This document shows positions 1 through 11,887 of a stretch of 64,000 bases of DNA, piece by piece (the stretch's first letter is position 1; every line of letters starts with the position of its first letter). The notes beneath the pieces were generated by a model that was given only the letters and a program-made list of their open reading frames with translations, was not told where the DNA came from and ran no database searches. The position numbers and the translations under genes are program-made. The stretch is from positions 15,155,574 through 15,219,573 of the forward strand of contig NC_081543.1 of NCBI RefSeq assembly GCF_901000735.1, given 5' to 3'. This DNA is from Corylus avellana. Taxonomy: Eukaryota; Streptophyta; Magnoliopsida; Fagales; Betulaceae.

Positions 1-2905
1 CTCTACTTTGGCATCAGGAGATAAATTTCGACAATGGGTTTGAATCACATACGTAGAAGGCTGGGGTATCCATTTATCACCCCATATAGCTACCGATTGC
101 CCATTTCCAATACGCCAAATGAGCCCCTCCTTAAGAAGATCTCTTCCCGAAATTATACTACGCCATGCATAAGAAGGTCGACTCCCCACTGTTGCCGACA
201 ACAAATCCCCCCATGGATAATACTTTGCTCTAATTATTTTTGCCGCCAAACTGTCTGGATCTTTCAAAAGCCTCCAACATTGTTTTACCAAAAGGGCTTT
301 ATTGAAACAAATAAGATCACGGAAACCCATACCTCCTTGTGATTTAGCTCGGCCAAGCCTCTCCCAGCTCATCCAATGCACCTTGTTCTCGTTCTCCTTA
401 TGCCCCCACCAAAACTTCTGCATCATTTTGTTCGTCTCCTTACATAATTCTTTGGGAAGAAGGAAAATGCTCATGCTATATGTAGGAATCGCCTGCACAA
501 TAGCTTTTAAGAGGACCTCTTTACCCGCCAAAGATAGAAATTTTGTCTTCCGATCAAAGACCTTTCTTCTAACTCTATCAATCAATCCTTGAAATTCCCT
601 GATACGTGATCGGCCCACAAGGGTTGGGAGACCAAGATATGTGTCAAAACGTTGGGCTGTTGGGACTCCCACTATATTAACAATGTGGCTACGAGTCTCT
701 ATCGTGGTATTACGACTAAAAAAGATTGATGTTTTGTCATTATTCAACCTTTGCCCTGAAGCTTGTTCATACCTCCATAAAATCTCTGATAAAATACTCC
801 ACTCATGTTCGGTAGCCTTACAAAACAACAGACTATCGTCAGCAAAAAATAAATGGTTGATTTGCATTCCCTTAAAAGAGGTAGGAACTCCCTTAAGCAA
901 ACCTGAATCCTCGGCCTGATGTAATTGATGACTCAGAACCTCCGCACAAAGGAGAAAAAGGTAAGGGGATATGGGGTCCCCTTGCCTAATCCCCCTTGAA
1001 GGATGAAAATTACCCACAGGAGAGCCATTTACAATGATGGAATAGGAAACCGTTCTAACACACTGCATGACTAAATGAACCCAATGGTTGTCAAAACCCA
1101 TTTTTTGCATCACCTCTTCAAGAAACACCCATTCAACTCAGTCATAGGCTTTACTCATATCGAGCTTCAAAGCCATATACCCGACCCTCCCATACATTCT
1201 AGAATTCATAGTGTGAAGAGTTTCATAAGCAGCAAGAATGTTATCGGATATCAGACGATCCGGTATGAAAGCCGATTGATTACCCGAAATAATGTGCGGG
1301 AGAATCAACTTCAATCGGTTTGCCATGACCTTAGAAAGAATCTTGTAAACTACATTGCATAAACTAATAGGTCTAAAATTTGACACCCTATTAGAATTTG
1401 ACTTTTTTGGAATAAGTGCAATGTAAGTGTAATTAATAGCTGGATCAAGAAAACCACTATTAAAAAAACTTTTAATAGCCAAATGTACCTCTTTTCCCAC
1501 CGCCTCCCAGTGATCTTGATAGAATGCAGCCGGAAAACCATCTGGACCAGGAGATTTATGTGGGTCCATTTGATTTATAGCCATGTTAACTTCCTCCTCT
1601 GTGACTGTCCGCATAAGCTCCATATTCATGTTGGCCGTTACTTTACCGGGCATCCCTTCCAAGTATTCCTCAACACTCGTAGGATATGAAGATGACAACA
1701 TCTCCTTGAAAAAGCTAATAAAACCTTCCTCAATCTCCTCAGGAAAGTGCCGCAAAACTCCCCCAGCATCAATAATACTACATATACGGTTGACCCGTCT
1801 TTTTTGAGTAGCACTTGCATGAAAGAATTTGGAATTTGTATTTCCCAATTTCAGCCACGTCTCCCTGGCCCTTTGTCTCCATTTGATTTCCTCCTACTCA
1901 ATTAGATCTTGTGCAGTGAATTGAAGATTCATCATCTCCTCCTTGTCTAGTTGTCCATCCCTCTCCTTAAGCTCCTTTATTTGTAATGTGGTCCTACTTA
2001 TAGCAGCTTCCAGAGGTTCCACATGATCCTTGGCCCATTGAACAAGAGACCTCCTACTTCTATCCAGCCCACTTATCACACCTTGCCATTTGGGTTCTTG
2101 CCTTTGCTTCACTCTCCAAACTTTCTTAATCACATCTTTATGCACCTTATTATTTTTCCACTCCCCTCTATATCTGAAACAATGTCTTCCACTTCTCTCT
2201 CTTGGCTGAACAATCATACACAGTGGTTCATGATCAGAACTACATGAGACCAAAACCTCCACCCTGCGATTTGGGATACAGATCCTGCCAAATTGAATTC
2301 CCCAAAGCACGGTCCAGTCTTTCTCTAATAAACTGATTTCCTCCCCTCTTATTAGACCATGTGTACTTAGAGCCCACATAACCCAGGTCCTCCAAATTAC
2401 TTCGGTCTAGAGAGAGCTGAAACTCTTGCATTTGGCTTCTCAGTTGCCTGTGTTCTCCAAATTTTTCAGAATCATCAAGAATTTCATTAAAATCTCCCAT
2501 GCATAGCCACCCCTCTGGTTGAAAAGAACGAAGAAAGCATAGAAGGTTCCATGATTCCTTTCTTTTTCCCACCTCAGGATGCCCATAGAACCCTGTGAAT
2601 TTCCATTGTTGCCCGGCTTCTTCCAACTTCACAATAGCATTAATATGCTTTCTACTATAATTTTGGATTTCCACCAAAATGTCCGCCCTCCATAAAAGTG
2701 CCAAGCCACCACTTTTCCCTACACAATCAACTGCAAACACACTATCGAAGCCCGTCCGATATTTAATGGTGTCCAAACGATTAGCCCGCATTTTGGTTTC
2801 CATTAAAAAAACCATGTTGGGTTTCTTTTCCTTCACCAAACGGCAAAGATCTCGAACTACTCGGGGGTTCCCAAGCCCCCGACAGTTCCAACTTAAGATA
2901 CTCAT
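1..2905 (-). pseudogene. LINE ORF2: endonuclease plus reverse transcriptase, broken
   Basis: The N-terminal part (2905-2240) is an APE-like endonuclease with LSWNCRGLGN, METKM, GDFNEIL and, after a frameshift near 2270, SDHEPL; these carry the Asn, Glu, Asp/Asn and Ser-Asp-His catalytic positions. The RT follows: KSPGPDGFPAAFYQ, RPISLCNVVYKILSK, SAFIPDRL, KLDMSKAYD, GIRQGDPISPYLF, then FADDS at about 845-835, which holds the catalytic Asp pair. Defects are a TAG at 1894-1896 (family position Gln), a TGA at 1138-1140 (family position Arg in YDRVEW) and the frameshift. The rest to base 1 is open and resembles the zf-RVT region of plant LINEs. Confidence 0.9.
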
Positions 2906-3045
2906 GGTGCTAGGCGGGACTGTTCAACAGCCGCCGCCTCTTCAGCTTCATTATCAACTACTCCCTGCCATCTTCCTTTTTTCCTTTCTTTTTCATGGGC
3001 TTCATCATTTCCCAATGCTTCAGCCTTACGGGTGCCCCTCTCTGA

Positions 3046-3533
3046 TTATAGCCCCAACATCCCCCCTGAAATTTGTTGAACAACTCGTGCTCGTTTCTTC
3101 CAAGTATGAGCACCACCTTTAATGCCCCTTACGGTATTCACCTGCAAGTGACTAGACATCTGTGCAGAAACTTCCTTCAATTTTTTACCCTTCGCAACTC
3201 CACCTATCTTATCATCTTGACTAACTGTAAAGACAAGTATACCCTTTCTAGCTTCCTCCGAAGCTATAAAATTGCAAATAGGAGTTGAATCTGTAGGCAC
3301 TTCCTGCATGGCCAATAATCCAGACCCTCCTTCTTGTGATCCAATGGGCCCATTTATAAATTCTGGAGATGAGAACAGCCCAATCATTCCACTNNNNNNN
3401 NNNNNNNNNNNNNNNNNNNNNNNNNNNNNNNNNNNNNNNNNNNNNNNNNNNNNNNNNNNNNNNNNNNNNNNNNNNNNNNNNNNNNNNNNNNNNGTTTTAG
3501 ATCTTGCCACAGATTAGTAAGATCATTCGCCAT
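3046..3533 (-). pseudogene. LINE ORF1 / N-terminal gag-like part, partial
   Basis: The minus strand from 3533 reads MANDLTNLWQDLK, the typical start of the N-terminal (DUF4283-type) protein of plant LINEs. I take this ATG as the start. A 100-N gap at 3394-3493 removes an unknown amount of the middle. The frame after the gap (about 3393-3046) encodes a hydrophilic linker with basic residues, as expected between the N-terminal domain and the endonuclease. Because the gap length is arbitrary, a frame change across it means nothing. The role in the family is binding of the element RNA; no zinc knuckle is visible in the retained part. Confidence 0.7.
3394..3493. other. Assembly gap (100 N)
   Basis: A run of exactly 100 N inside LINE ORF1. 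The round length suggests a scaffold gap of unknown true size. Confidence 0.98.
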
Positions 3534-4044
3534 CAAAAGCCTACTACAAATTCACCCAAATGTTGAAAGAACTGAGCCCCCCTCCACAGTCTAAAAAGAT
3601 AGACCTGGAAAACTTTTTCTTCTCCTCTAGAGTGGCTAGAGAGAAAACTCGACCACGTGGACAAACAAGAAGTTTTTTTGCCGTAGGTGATTCAATTCCT
3701 CCCTCTATCTCCACTTAAAATAAAAGCAGTTGAAACTTGAAAAACATGATCTCATCAGATGAAACTTGAAAACACTTGATCTCATATAACATAATAATAG
3801 GAGATATTGAAGCAGTAGTTGTAACCAATCAAAACAAGATACTAGGATAAAAAGTTATTTATTTAAAATAAATGACTATTAAAACATGATAATAGGAGAT
3901 CAGTTTTTTATTTGAAATTCAAAATAATCATAAAATAATAATAAATTAAAAATTTTAATTTTATGAAATAATATCAACAAGTTATTCCACGTAGAATTAT
4001 TAGAAGAATGATGTAATAATTATGAACTGTTAAAACAACGAAAT

Positions 4045-4086
<42 letters not shown>

Positions 4087-6280
4087 GCATGCTCAACAAT
4101 TCAGTTGAGAGAATGATGAGTTTAGCAGAACTTATTTGTAAAGATGGGAAACCTCCCCCCCACAAGCTTATCCATGAACTGGCATTTCTTGTCGAATCCC
4201 CACCCGGGGTTGCTCTGCATTACCAAAAATTAAAAGTGTTTCAACCAGCCAACCAACACATTCCAAATCAAACATATCTCTCTCTATGTACATGGTATAC
4301 TCTGAAATGTTTTCAATTTTATTCAAGTAAGGAAAAGCCAAACGTTCAAACCATAAAAACCCAAGCTTGCATTCATACCAAACTTCCGTGTGCAAGAAAA
4401 TAAAATTCATGGATTATGCAAGTTATTATTGGGAACATATAATTTGAGTGTGTTACATATTTCCCAACAACACACAACCTGCAATGAAAGGAAACAATTG
4501 AATGTTAAAAATGGATTAACTATGTGACTTCACTTAACTCCCCTTAAACTTTCAATATTTTTAAAATCATCCCCTTAAACTTCTACAACTATCAATTTAA
4601 TGTATCAAACTTTAAAAGGTTTACATTGCAAACATTCTATTAAATTCTAACAGAGGACGCCAAAATACCCCTATTTGAAAAACAATTAAAAGAAAAAAAG
4701 AAAAAAAATTACTGCCGGGTTGACCCACAGCTTGGCTATGGGTTTTATGTGTTTCTTTTTTTTTTTTAAAAAAAAAAAAAACTAATTATTTAAAAATCAA
4801 ATAATTTTAAATACATGGGTATAAGAGACATTTTACCTATACCCTAACTTAACCCTGACCTTAAAAGTAGGATGACATTGCAAACTTTTTAAAGTTTTAT
4901 TCACTTTAAATCCCTGCAAGTTGTTTCCTAATTTGAAATCTCGGTTTCAATTTGTTCCATCCGTTTAAATTGGACAAAATAGCATATGAATAACCAAATT
5001 GCCCCTGCGATGAAAAAAAAAAAAAAAAAATCTCGTAGTGCTTTGATGCACTTATGGAATTGTTGGTTGCCTTTTTTTCAAGCATGGTAAGGAGTTGTTT
5101 AGAAGTTGTAATTAATATTTCGGGCGCCATACCTATCTATGAGCTCCCTCTCTATGCTATGTTTTGGACTTTCGTTGGGCTTGGTAAACATCAAGGATAA
5201 TTTGATCATTTGACAATTGATACAGCTTTTCACCAAACTTAATGGCTAATTCGACAAAAACGATAAATTAAAACCGAAACTTCAAATTAGAAGGTGAGTT
5301 GCCCGTGGTTTAGAGTTTAACATTTCTGAGAATAAGGTGGTAGCATGGAAGGATGAAGTATAATTTACCCAAAAGATAGCCAATATTCTCATGAAGTGGA
5401 ATGAGCTTATTCTCATCAAGAATATGCTATTCAATATTCTTACATACTTCTTATTCATCGTTGGTCTTCCCTTTACCAGCAAGCATAGCTAGAAGATTAG
5501 AGCGCCTTCAAAGACTCTCTTCTTGTATACTTTTCGTGTACAAGAGCTTTGCCTTTTTCTTTAACTAAAATTATTATTATTCATTAAAAAAAAAAAAAGC
5601 CTTAGCATTACTACCTTCTCTACTTCATCTCTAGCTCCCACTTCAATCGATTTTTGTTTTGTTTTGTTCCCAAGTTGGTGCACAAGGAACTGACAAATAT
5701 AACATTCATTTTTCTGATAATTAACCAACACCAACATCCTAAAAGAGAAACTCTCTCTATAGCCCTCAAAACCACATAATTTGTACATGATGAAAATTTC
5801 AATTTCTTTGATTTCGTTGAAATTACATCTCTCGGATTATTTTGTTGTCATTTGAAACCACAACTCATCAACCAAAATCTTTGGCCTCAAATCAAAACCA
5901 CGTGCAGTTGATGTTCCAACTAGAAGAGAAAATCAGTTTGATAAAAGAAATAAGGATAAGGACAGGAAAGTGAGTTGTAACTTGTAACATGTCGGGAGTC
6001 GTGTTGTGTTGTTCTGCTCTTCCTTCAACTATTAATGTTGTTGCTTTCTAGTTTGTCGATCTATTGTTTATTGCATAGATGCCCTCTCGTAAACCAATTA
6101 TCCAAAACGGAATAATTAAGATAAAACGATGTCATGTGTTTTGTTTTGTAGTAAATTCTGTTTTATTGATTAATTAAGTTATGCTTATCAGAACCCTGTT
6201 TATTAATCCAGTAGGATCGAGCTAGCCGGTATATATATATATGAAAGCAAAAACAAAAATAATAATTTCCAGAATTTTTA
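3534..6280. other. AT-rich non-coding stretch
   Basis: No gene is supported here. It holds the probable LINE 5' UTR (to about 3720), a (TA)n run at 4048-4081, and homopolymer A/T tracts near 4757-4783 and 5009-5029. At about 4530-4900 there is text of the type 'ccttaaactttcaat...' that resembles the MITE at 44879-45252 but has no clear ends. Short ORFs have no recognisable motif. Confidence 0.6.
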
Positions 6281-6297
6281 AATAATATAATTAATTA

Positions 6298-6330
<33 letters not shown>

Positions 6331-6417
6331 TTACATGTCCACATAAGGAAAGGAGGAGAGAGAATTCGAACTAGTGACCTCCACTTCATGAGGTGTGATC
6401 CACAACTAATTATTAAG
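6298..6417 (-). mobile_element. Degenerate tRNA-derived SINE with TSD
   Basis: On the minus strand this reads a tRNA-like B box (AGTTCGAATTC), the segment GAAGTGGAGGTCACT, a unique tail ending GGACATGT, and a 3' (AAT)n tail, seen on the plus strand as (ATT)n at 6298-6330. The same body occurs at 23856-23961. It is flanked by a 16-bp direct repeat ATAATATAATTAATTA at 6282-6297 and 6418-6433. The A-box end is degraded. The flanks are AT-rich, so part of the TSD match could be chance, but it sits exactly at both ends. Confidence 0.75.
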
Positions 6418-6731
6418 ATAATATAATTAATTATATAGCTGTTGATAATTAAGCTCTTAATTCCCCTATATTTTTGTCTATTTAGTTGTGGTTTAGGCTA
6501 TTCTTCAGGCTTTAGTTGTTCTTGTAGGAACCCTACGGGGTTTCCACTTTCCATAGCTATCTTTTTCTATTCTTTGAGATTTTTAATGATTTTTGTTTTG
6601 TTTTTTGTTTTTTTTACTGAATTCTTGAAAAAAAAAAAAAAAAGATCTAATGTGCTTAAATAGTTAAATAGTCATTTTTCTACCTAAATATGCACTAATT
6701 GAGAGCTGAGAGGGAATGGCTTTAATTGCTT

Positions 6732-6732
6732 G

Positions 6733-6769
<37 letters not shown>
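6732..6769. repeat. (AT)n-(GT)n compound microsatellite
   Basis: An uninterrupted (AT)n run passes directly into (GT)n. Confidence 0.95.
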
Positions 6770-6907
6770 ATACAACCACAACTTAAACTCAATTTTGACT
6801 CAACTTCTATATCAAATTTTTCTCTCTTCTCCATGCATGTTGCTTTTTTTTTTTTTTTTTTTTTTTAACTTAAGAGAACAGATGAGCCAAAGTTAGGTTT
6901 ATATATT

Positions 6908-7020
6908 AACGTTTGAATTAGCTTAAACTAATGTGTTTAAGCTAATTCAAACGTTTGAATTAGCTTAATTCAAAAAAAAGATCTAATGTGTTTGAATTAG
7001 CTTAAACTAATTCAAACGGT
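6908..7020. repeat. Palindromic repeat of an 'AATTAGCTTAAACTAATT'-type motif
   Basis: The motif gtttgaattagcttaaac and its reverse complement alternate several times, so the stretch can fold on itself. No coding content or family is recognised. Confidence 0.6.
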
Positions 7021-7151
7021 TTTTTTTTTAATTGGAAAAATTGTTAAACTTATTTCAATAACGCATTAAAAATAAAAAATAAAAAATCATAACAAAAATT
7101 GTTACAATAATTAACTTACTTCAATGTACCAAAAGTAAAGCAATTAACAAT

Positions 7152-7418
7152 CACTACAAGAAAGTTGTTCATTAGGGGCGACTTATTAGGGGCGACTAAA
7201 AAGTCGCCCCTAATACTCAACTATTAGGGGCGACTTTGAAAGTCGTCCCTAATAGTTCAGTATTAGCGTCCACCTAATAGCCGACGCTAATAATGGGTCG
7301 AAAATTGCACTATTAGCGTCCACTATAAAGTGGACGCTAATAAGTCGACCCTAATACACGCGCGGGAATTATCCGAGGGGCGGGAAAAATTTAAGCGGCA
7401 AAAAAAAAAACTTTTAGG
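7152..7418. repeat. Left subterminal repeats of CACTA family A
   Basis: The first ~265 bp after the TIR hold short inverted repeats (ATTAGGGGCGACT with AGTCGCCCCTAAT; TTAGCGTCCACT with AGTGGACGCTAA). The same block is present at 53615-53880 with only a small change near the GTCCACTATAAAG segment and a difference in poly-A length. Confidence 0.9.
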
Positions 7419-7518
7419 NNNNNNNNNNNNNNNNNNNNNNNNNNNNNNNNNNNNNNNNNNNNNNNNNNNNNNNNNNNNNNNNNNNNNNNNNNNNNNNNNN
7501 NNNNNNNNNNNNNNNNNN
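7419..7518. other. Assembly gap (100 N) inside the CACTA element
   Basis: Exactly 100 N. It starts just where the repeat shared with 53615-53880 ends, so the assembler probably broke on this repeat. Confidence 0.98.
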
Positions 7519-8535
7519 TGGAGGTGCATCAAGTGAAGCCAACAATTGAGGGAGCTTTGGAATAACCATTTATTTGGGATGTACTTTTTGATACCATCTA
7601 TTTGAGATATATTTTTTTGATACTATGTATTTGGATAGTTGTTGGTACTTTCTATTTGCTATTGTGTATTTGAGTATTTGTTGATCGTGATCTGTTTGGT
7701 AATGTATATTTGTTGGTACTTTTTATTTGGTTTATATTATGTTAAGATATTCGCAAAATTTTTGGTTCAAGAACTTTTGAGTTAGTAAATCTCCCTTGAC
7801 ATGTTTATCAAGGTTAAAGAACTTTGAGTAAACAATGCAAGGGAGTAGTAATATCTTTCTAAATTTTATTTTTAAGTGTATGCAGGATGATAAGAGTACA
7901 AGAAAGTTAAACCACCCAAGCAGGTTCTCACTTTAATATGTTTCATGAACAAACACATTTTTAGTATATCTTTCTCTATCATGTTGGGTTTCATTCTCAT
8001 TGTCTTTGATATTATATATTGGTTCATTGTGGTAGATTACTCAAATTGCTTATGAGGGTGAATTGGCAAGGAAGAGGATGCAGATAAGTACTTTATTTTG
8101 GGTTTTGGAATTTTCCTGACCATAGATTGTAAAACATATATTTAATAGTTTTCTCCCTTGGCAGGTTTGGTTCATGGGGTAGTTCTCACATATTTTTGAT
8201 GATTTTGATGAGGTTAGTCAGTTTGAGTTACGTTGCTTGTGAGCATTTAGATTAGTTTGAAGATTGTTGTCTGATGTAGTGAAGTAGTGTTAATGCATAG
8301 TAGTCTTTTCTAAAAGGTGTTAAACTTTTAAACTTTACCAATATTTGTGGTTTTCGGCTTGTGTTTCCAGTGATAGGTGTCGTTTTATAGTTTTAAGCCA
8401 TTATTCATGATATGTTTGCCCTTTGTATTATATCATTTTCATAATTATAGGATAAAGAGGTATAAGATGTGTTAGTTGTGGTGAATGAATGGGAGAGAGT
8501 GGTTGATGGGTTTGTTTTGTTTTGGTGATTGATAG
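7519..8535. other. Non-coding left interior of the CACTA element
   Basis: T-rich text with repeated 'ttgatac..tatttgagat' phrases. It could be the 3' UTR or tail of a lost transposase gene or introns of the captured gene. No protein motif is visible. Confidence 0.5.
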
Positions 8536-9206
8536 CGTCGAGAAGGAACGAAGCGGCGGAGTGGCTGAGGAAGATGGTGGGAGTAGTGGGGGTGAAGGAT
8601 TTGCCGGCGGAGCCGTTGGAGCAGGAGTTTAGGCTGGGATTGAGAAGTGGGATCATTCTCTACAATGTGCTCAACAAGGTTTACTCTGGAGCTGTGCCCA
8701 AGGTTAGCCTTTTCCTCATCCTTATCTTCATTTCAATTCTGTGTCTTTTTTGTTTTTTCAATTTGGGATGTTTAAGCAGTAGTTTGATTTCTTTTTAGGT
8801 GGTGGAAAGTCCATGTGATTCTGCTCTGGTTCTTGATGGGGCCGCATTGTCCGCATTTCAGTACTTTGAGAATGTGAGGAATTTCCTGGTGGCTGTGCAG
8901 GAAATGGGAATTCCTACGTTTGAGGCGTCTGATCTGGAACAAGTATGTATTCAGGGATCATGATTCACAAAGAATTAGGGACTTTAGTATCTCTGTTTTT
9001 CATTAAAATAGAAATTTCTGTTACTTTTAGCCCATTTTTCACATACATCAGATGCTGAGGATAGAACATATATGGTTTACGGATAGAAATTTGTATAGTA
9101 ATTCAAAATAAATTTGTTAAATTTCAGGGAGGGAAATCTGGTTGAATCTATGCTAAGTAAGGTTGTGGAGGAGTTTGAGCATTGCATTTCAAGCCAATTT
9201 GAGCTG
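8536..9206 (+). pseudogene. Captured KIN-14 kinesin fragment (calponin-homology domain)
   Basis: Three exon-like blocks have splice signals. 8536-8702 (acceptor gatag, donor gttagc) encodes SRRNEAAEWLRKMVGVVG and GLRSGIILYNVLNKV. 8799-8942 (acceptor tttttag, donor gtatgt) encodes VVESPCDSALVLDGAAL, FQYFENVRNFLVAVQEMG and IPTFEASDLEQ. 9128-9206 encodes NLVESMLSKVVEEFEHC. The first two are the CH domain of plant KIN-14 kinesins; the third belongs to the stretch between the CH domain and the neck/coiled coil. In block 3 the expected GGK is fused out of frame to LVES, so sequence between them was deleted. The motor domain is absent. It cannot encode a working kinesin and lies inside a CACTA element. 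Confidence 0.85.
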
Positions 9207-9895
9207 GTATGTTAGCTTTGGTTATCCAAAACAATCATTTTTCTTTCATTATTTTTCAGCAGAAGGAAACAATTTGGCAGAGAGATCCTTTTTCAATATG
9301 GATTAGGTGATCAAATATGCTTTCACATTCAACTTAGGACTAGGAATTGATGCACATTCCAAATCAATAAACATGTTCTCTTGGATCCTAAACAAGTTTT
9401 TTTTTTCCTCTATTTTTCCTATAACTTAATTAATACCTATCTGACTCATTATTTGTTCATTTATTTGTAACCATTATTCTTCTTTGTTGTGCTTTGACTC
9501 TCTATGTCTTGGTTTGGTTACACCTGTTAACCAAGTTTAATAAACCTTTGTTGGTCGGTTTTTATGGAGAGTAGAATGTAGTGTGGGCCTTTTATGAATT
9601 TTTGAAGTATGTGATAGGATCTTCAAAATGATGGCCTATTGTATTGGACACAGTCAATCTTTGTGGCAATAGAAATGATAATTTCAGATAGGATAGAACA
9701 ACAAAATATATAGGATCATCAATTGAGCCTCTTGTTTGCATGGGAATGTATTTATGTGGGCAAACATAATTTGTTATTGAGGTCCATAAACCAACCCAGT
9801 ATACAGAGATTAAGGCTTAGTTGAGTTGACTTTAAAGCTTCAAAGTGTGGATATATTTTTTTTTTAATATTTTGGCTGCTGTATTTTATGCACAG

Positions 9896-10329
9896 AAAAG
9901 GAAATATTCTGATAAGTTAGGACCTCAATGGAGAAAGGAGGAGCTTGAGCATTTTTATGAAGCCTATCGGAAATATGGAACAGACTGGAAGAAGGTATGC
10001 CTTTATTTGACGTTGTGTTTTATTTACTCTTTTGGGATTTACTTTATTAGCCATAATTGGTTGTCTTTCATTATATAAGCAGCTTCTAATTTTTGTAGTG
10101 TAACTTGATATCTAATTTGGTTATGCATACATATGCAAACATTTTTCATGCTTTCTCCCTGTAATACTGTTTACAATAAAATTTTCTGTTCTAATGAGAC
10201 AATTTATAACGTGCTCCAGTTTTGTTTTTGGTCTCTTTTCTATTATTGACTTCTGTGCATATCCAGATGGTTGCTATAGTACATAACGGATCCGTTGAGA
10301 TGGTGGAGGCTCTCTACATTACAAACTGG
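9896..10329 (+). pseudogene. Captured ALWAYS EARLY / LIN9-homologue fragment (SANT region)
   Basis: Exon 9896-9994 follows a cacag acceptor and ends at gtatgc. It encodes [20 protein letters not shown] and continues [13 protein letters not shown], the SANT/Myb-like segment of plant ALY proteins (LIN9-type subunits of the DREAM/MuvB complex). A second exon, 10267-10329, encodes VAIVHNGSVEMVEALYITN, matching the next ALY segment (V-A-x-V-x-x-x-S-x-E-M-V-E-A-L-Y). The upstream and downstream ALY exons (DIRP domain) are absent. The same strand is used as for the kinesin fragment, so a chimeric transcript is possible, but the pieces alone cannot be functional ALY. Confidence 0.85.
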
Positions 10330-10934
10330 GTTGGTAGCGTCCATTACTGTTAGATTGATTTATAACTAGAATCCGTAAAAAACAAAGCTTTCTGTAATTT
10401 AGGAGTATTATGGGCAATTATACCAACAGTTCTGTATGTGACTCTACCTTTTTCCTTTCCTTGCATAAGCAGTGAATATTCTTTGTTTCATGCAAGCTAA
10501 TTTTTAAAATTAAGCACTATTTTCACATTTCTTGTATAATCTATTGCGCTTTCTTTTAATGTAATTGATTTGCATGAACTAATGATCAGGGTATGACCTG
10601 GTTTAATATTTCTTTTGTTTTTTTCTTAATACTTGTCACTACTTTGTCTTGAACGCATTCTTATAGATTTGAATAAGGGTCATAGTGCTCATTTACTTCT
10701 ATTAATTGCAAGCTGGAGGATTGAATCTACTAAATCTCTTGGCATAAAATAGTTTCTTTTGCATCCCAGTTATTAGATAGTTTGGAGCGGGTTTGTCATT
10801 CAGTTAATAATTTCTTCTAGTTTCAGTAGTTAGTTCTAGTGAGATTCTTGATAACTCAAGTTAATAATTTGTATGAAATTTGACCTTAAATTCAGAAATG
10901 AAACTGGTTTGCATATGTAAGTAATTTGGTTCCC

Positions 10935-11887
10935 TGGGTCTGCGATCGATCGCATATGATTGTGCGATCGATCGCAAAATCTCAAACACCTTCTGGTACT
11001 GCGATCGATCGAACACGATTGTGCGATCGATCGCAAAATCTCGAACACCTTCTGGTACTGCGATCGATCGCAGATTATTTTTTTAAAATTTTTTTAGGAC
11101 CATTAGGGTCCACCTTGTGGACGCTAATGGTTAACTATCAGCGTCCACTTCGATTTGGACGCTGATAGTTCATTTTTTTTTAATTTTTTTAGGACCATTA
11201 GGGTCCACTTTTTGGACGCTAATGGTTAACTATTAGCGTCCACTTTAAGTCGACGCTAATGGTTAACCATTAGCGTCCACTTTAAGTCGACGCTAATGGT
11301 TAACCATTAGCGTTGACTATGGCTTTCTTTTACATCACCTTTAGGGTCAAAAAATTGTGACTTTTAGGGTTGATAAAGTGGACGCTAAAAGTTATCATTA
11401 GGGTCGACTTTAAGTGGACGCTGATAGATAATTTTTATTTTTATTTTTTTAGGACCATTAGGGTCCACTTTGTGGACGCTAATGGTTAACTATCAACGTC
11501 CACTTTTATTTGGACGCTGATAGTTAATTTTTTTTAAAATTCTTTTAGGACCATTAGGGTCCACTTTGTGGACGCTAATGGTTAACTATTAGCGTCCACT
11601 TTAAGTCGACGCTAATGGTTAACCATTAGCGTCGACTATGACTTCCTTTTACATCACCTTTAGGGTCAAAAAATTGTGACTTTTAGGGTCGATAAAGTGG
11701 ACGCTAAAAGTTATCATTATGGTCGACTTTAAATGGACGCTGATAATCACACATATGATCATTAGGGTTAGACTATTAGCGTCGACACCTTTAGGGTCCA
11801 AAAGTCGACACTGTTGGCAACAGCGTCCACTTTAGGACTTTTAGGGTCGACTCAAAGTCACCCCTAAAGACCTAAATTCTTGTAGTG
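10935..11887. repeat. Right subterminal repeats of CACTA family A
   Basis: 10935-11075 has dyads of the form TGCGATCGATCGCA. From 11097 on, 'aggaccattagggtccac' modules alternate with 'gcgtccactt' palindromes in near-identical tandem units (11097, 11191, 11452, 11549). The last 100 bp (ttagcgtcgacacctttagg ... cttgtagtg) recur at 23246-23362 and, in part, at 60329-60420. Confidence 0.9.

Larger units (their letters stand above)
1..3533 (-). mobile_element. LINE (non-LTR) retrotransposon, decayed, runs off the window
   Basis: A plant L1-type LINE reads on the minus strand. Its ORF1 start lies near 3533, an endonuclease domain lies at about 2905-2250, and a reverse transcriptase at about 1850-600. 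The RT-associated C-terminal part continues towards base 1, so the 3' end and poly(A) lie outside the window. The element is interrupted by an assembly gap (3394-3493), a frameshift near 2270 and two in-frame stops. Nothing suggests it is still active. The 5' UTR probably extends a little beyond 3533, but no target-site duplication can be checked because the other end is missing. Confidence 0.93.
7152..11887 (+). mobile_element. CACTA-type element (family A) carrying host gene fragments
   Basis: The left end is CACTACAAGAAAG at 7152 and the right end is AATTCTTGTAGTG at 11875-11887. These are the inverted termini of the plant CACTA (En/Spm) superfamily. Both ends carry subterminal palindromes built from TTAGGGGCGAC, TTAGGGTCGAC and GCGTCCAC. 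Between them lie an assembly gap (7419-7518), exons from a KIN-14 kinesin (8536-9206) and exons from an ALY/LIN9 gene (9896-10329). No transposase is seen, so the copy looks non-autonomous. The 3-bp flanks (AAT left, AAA right) do not match the expected TSD, so the two ends may come from different copies joined across the gap. I infer one element from orientation and content. Confidence 0.75.

Noticed and set aside
4089..4403. 104-codon frame downstream of the (TA)n run
   Set aside because: No motif, no promoter, and an overlapping antisense frame of similar length.
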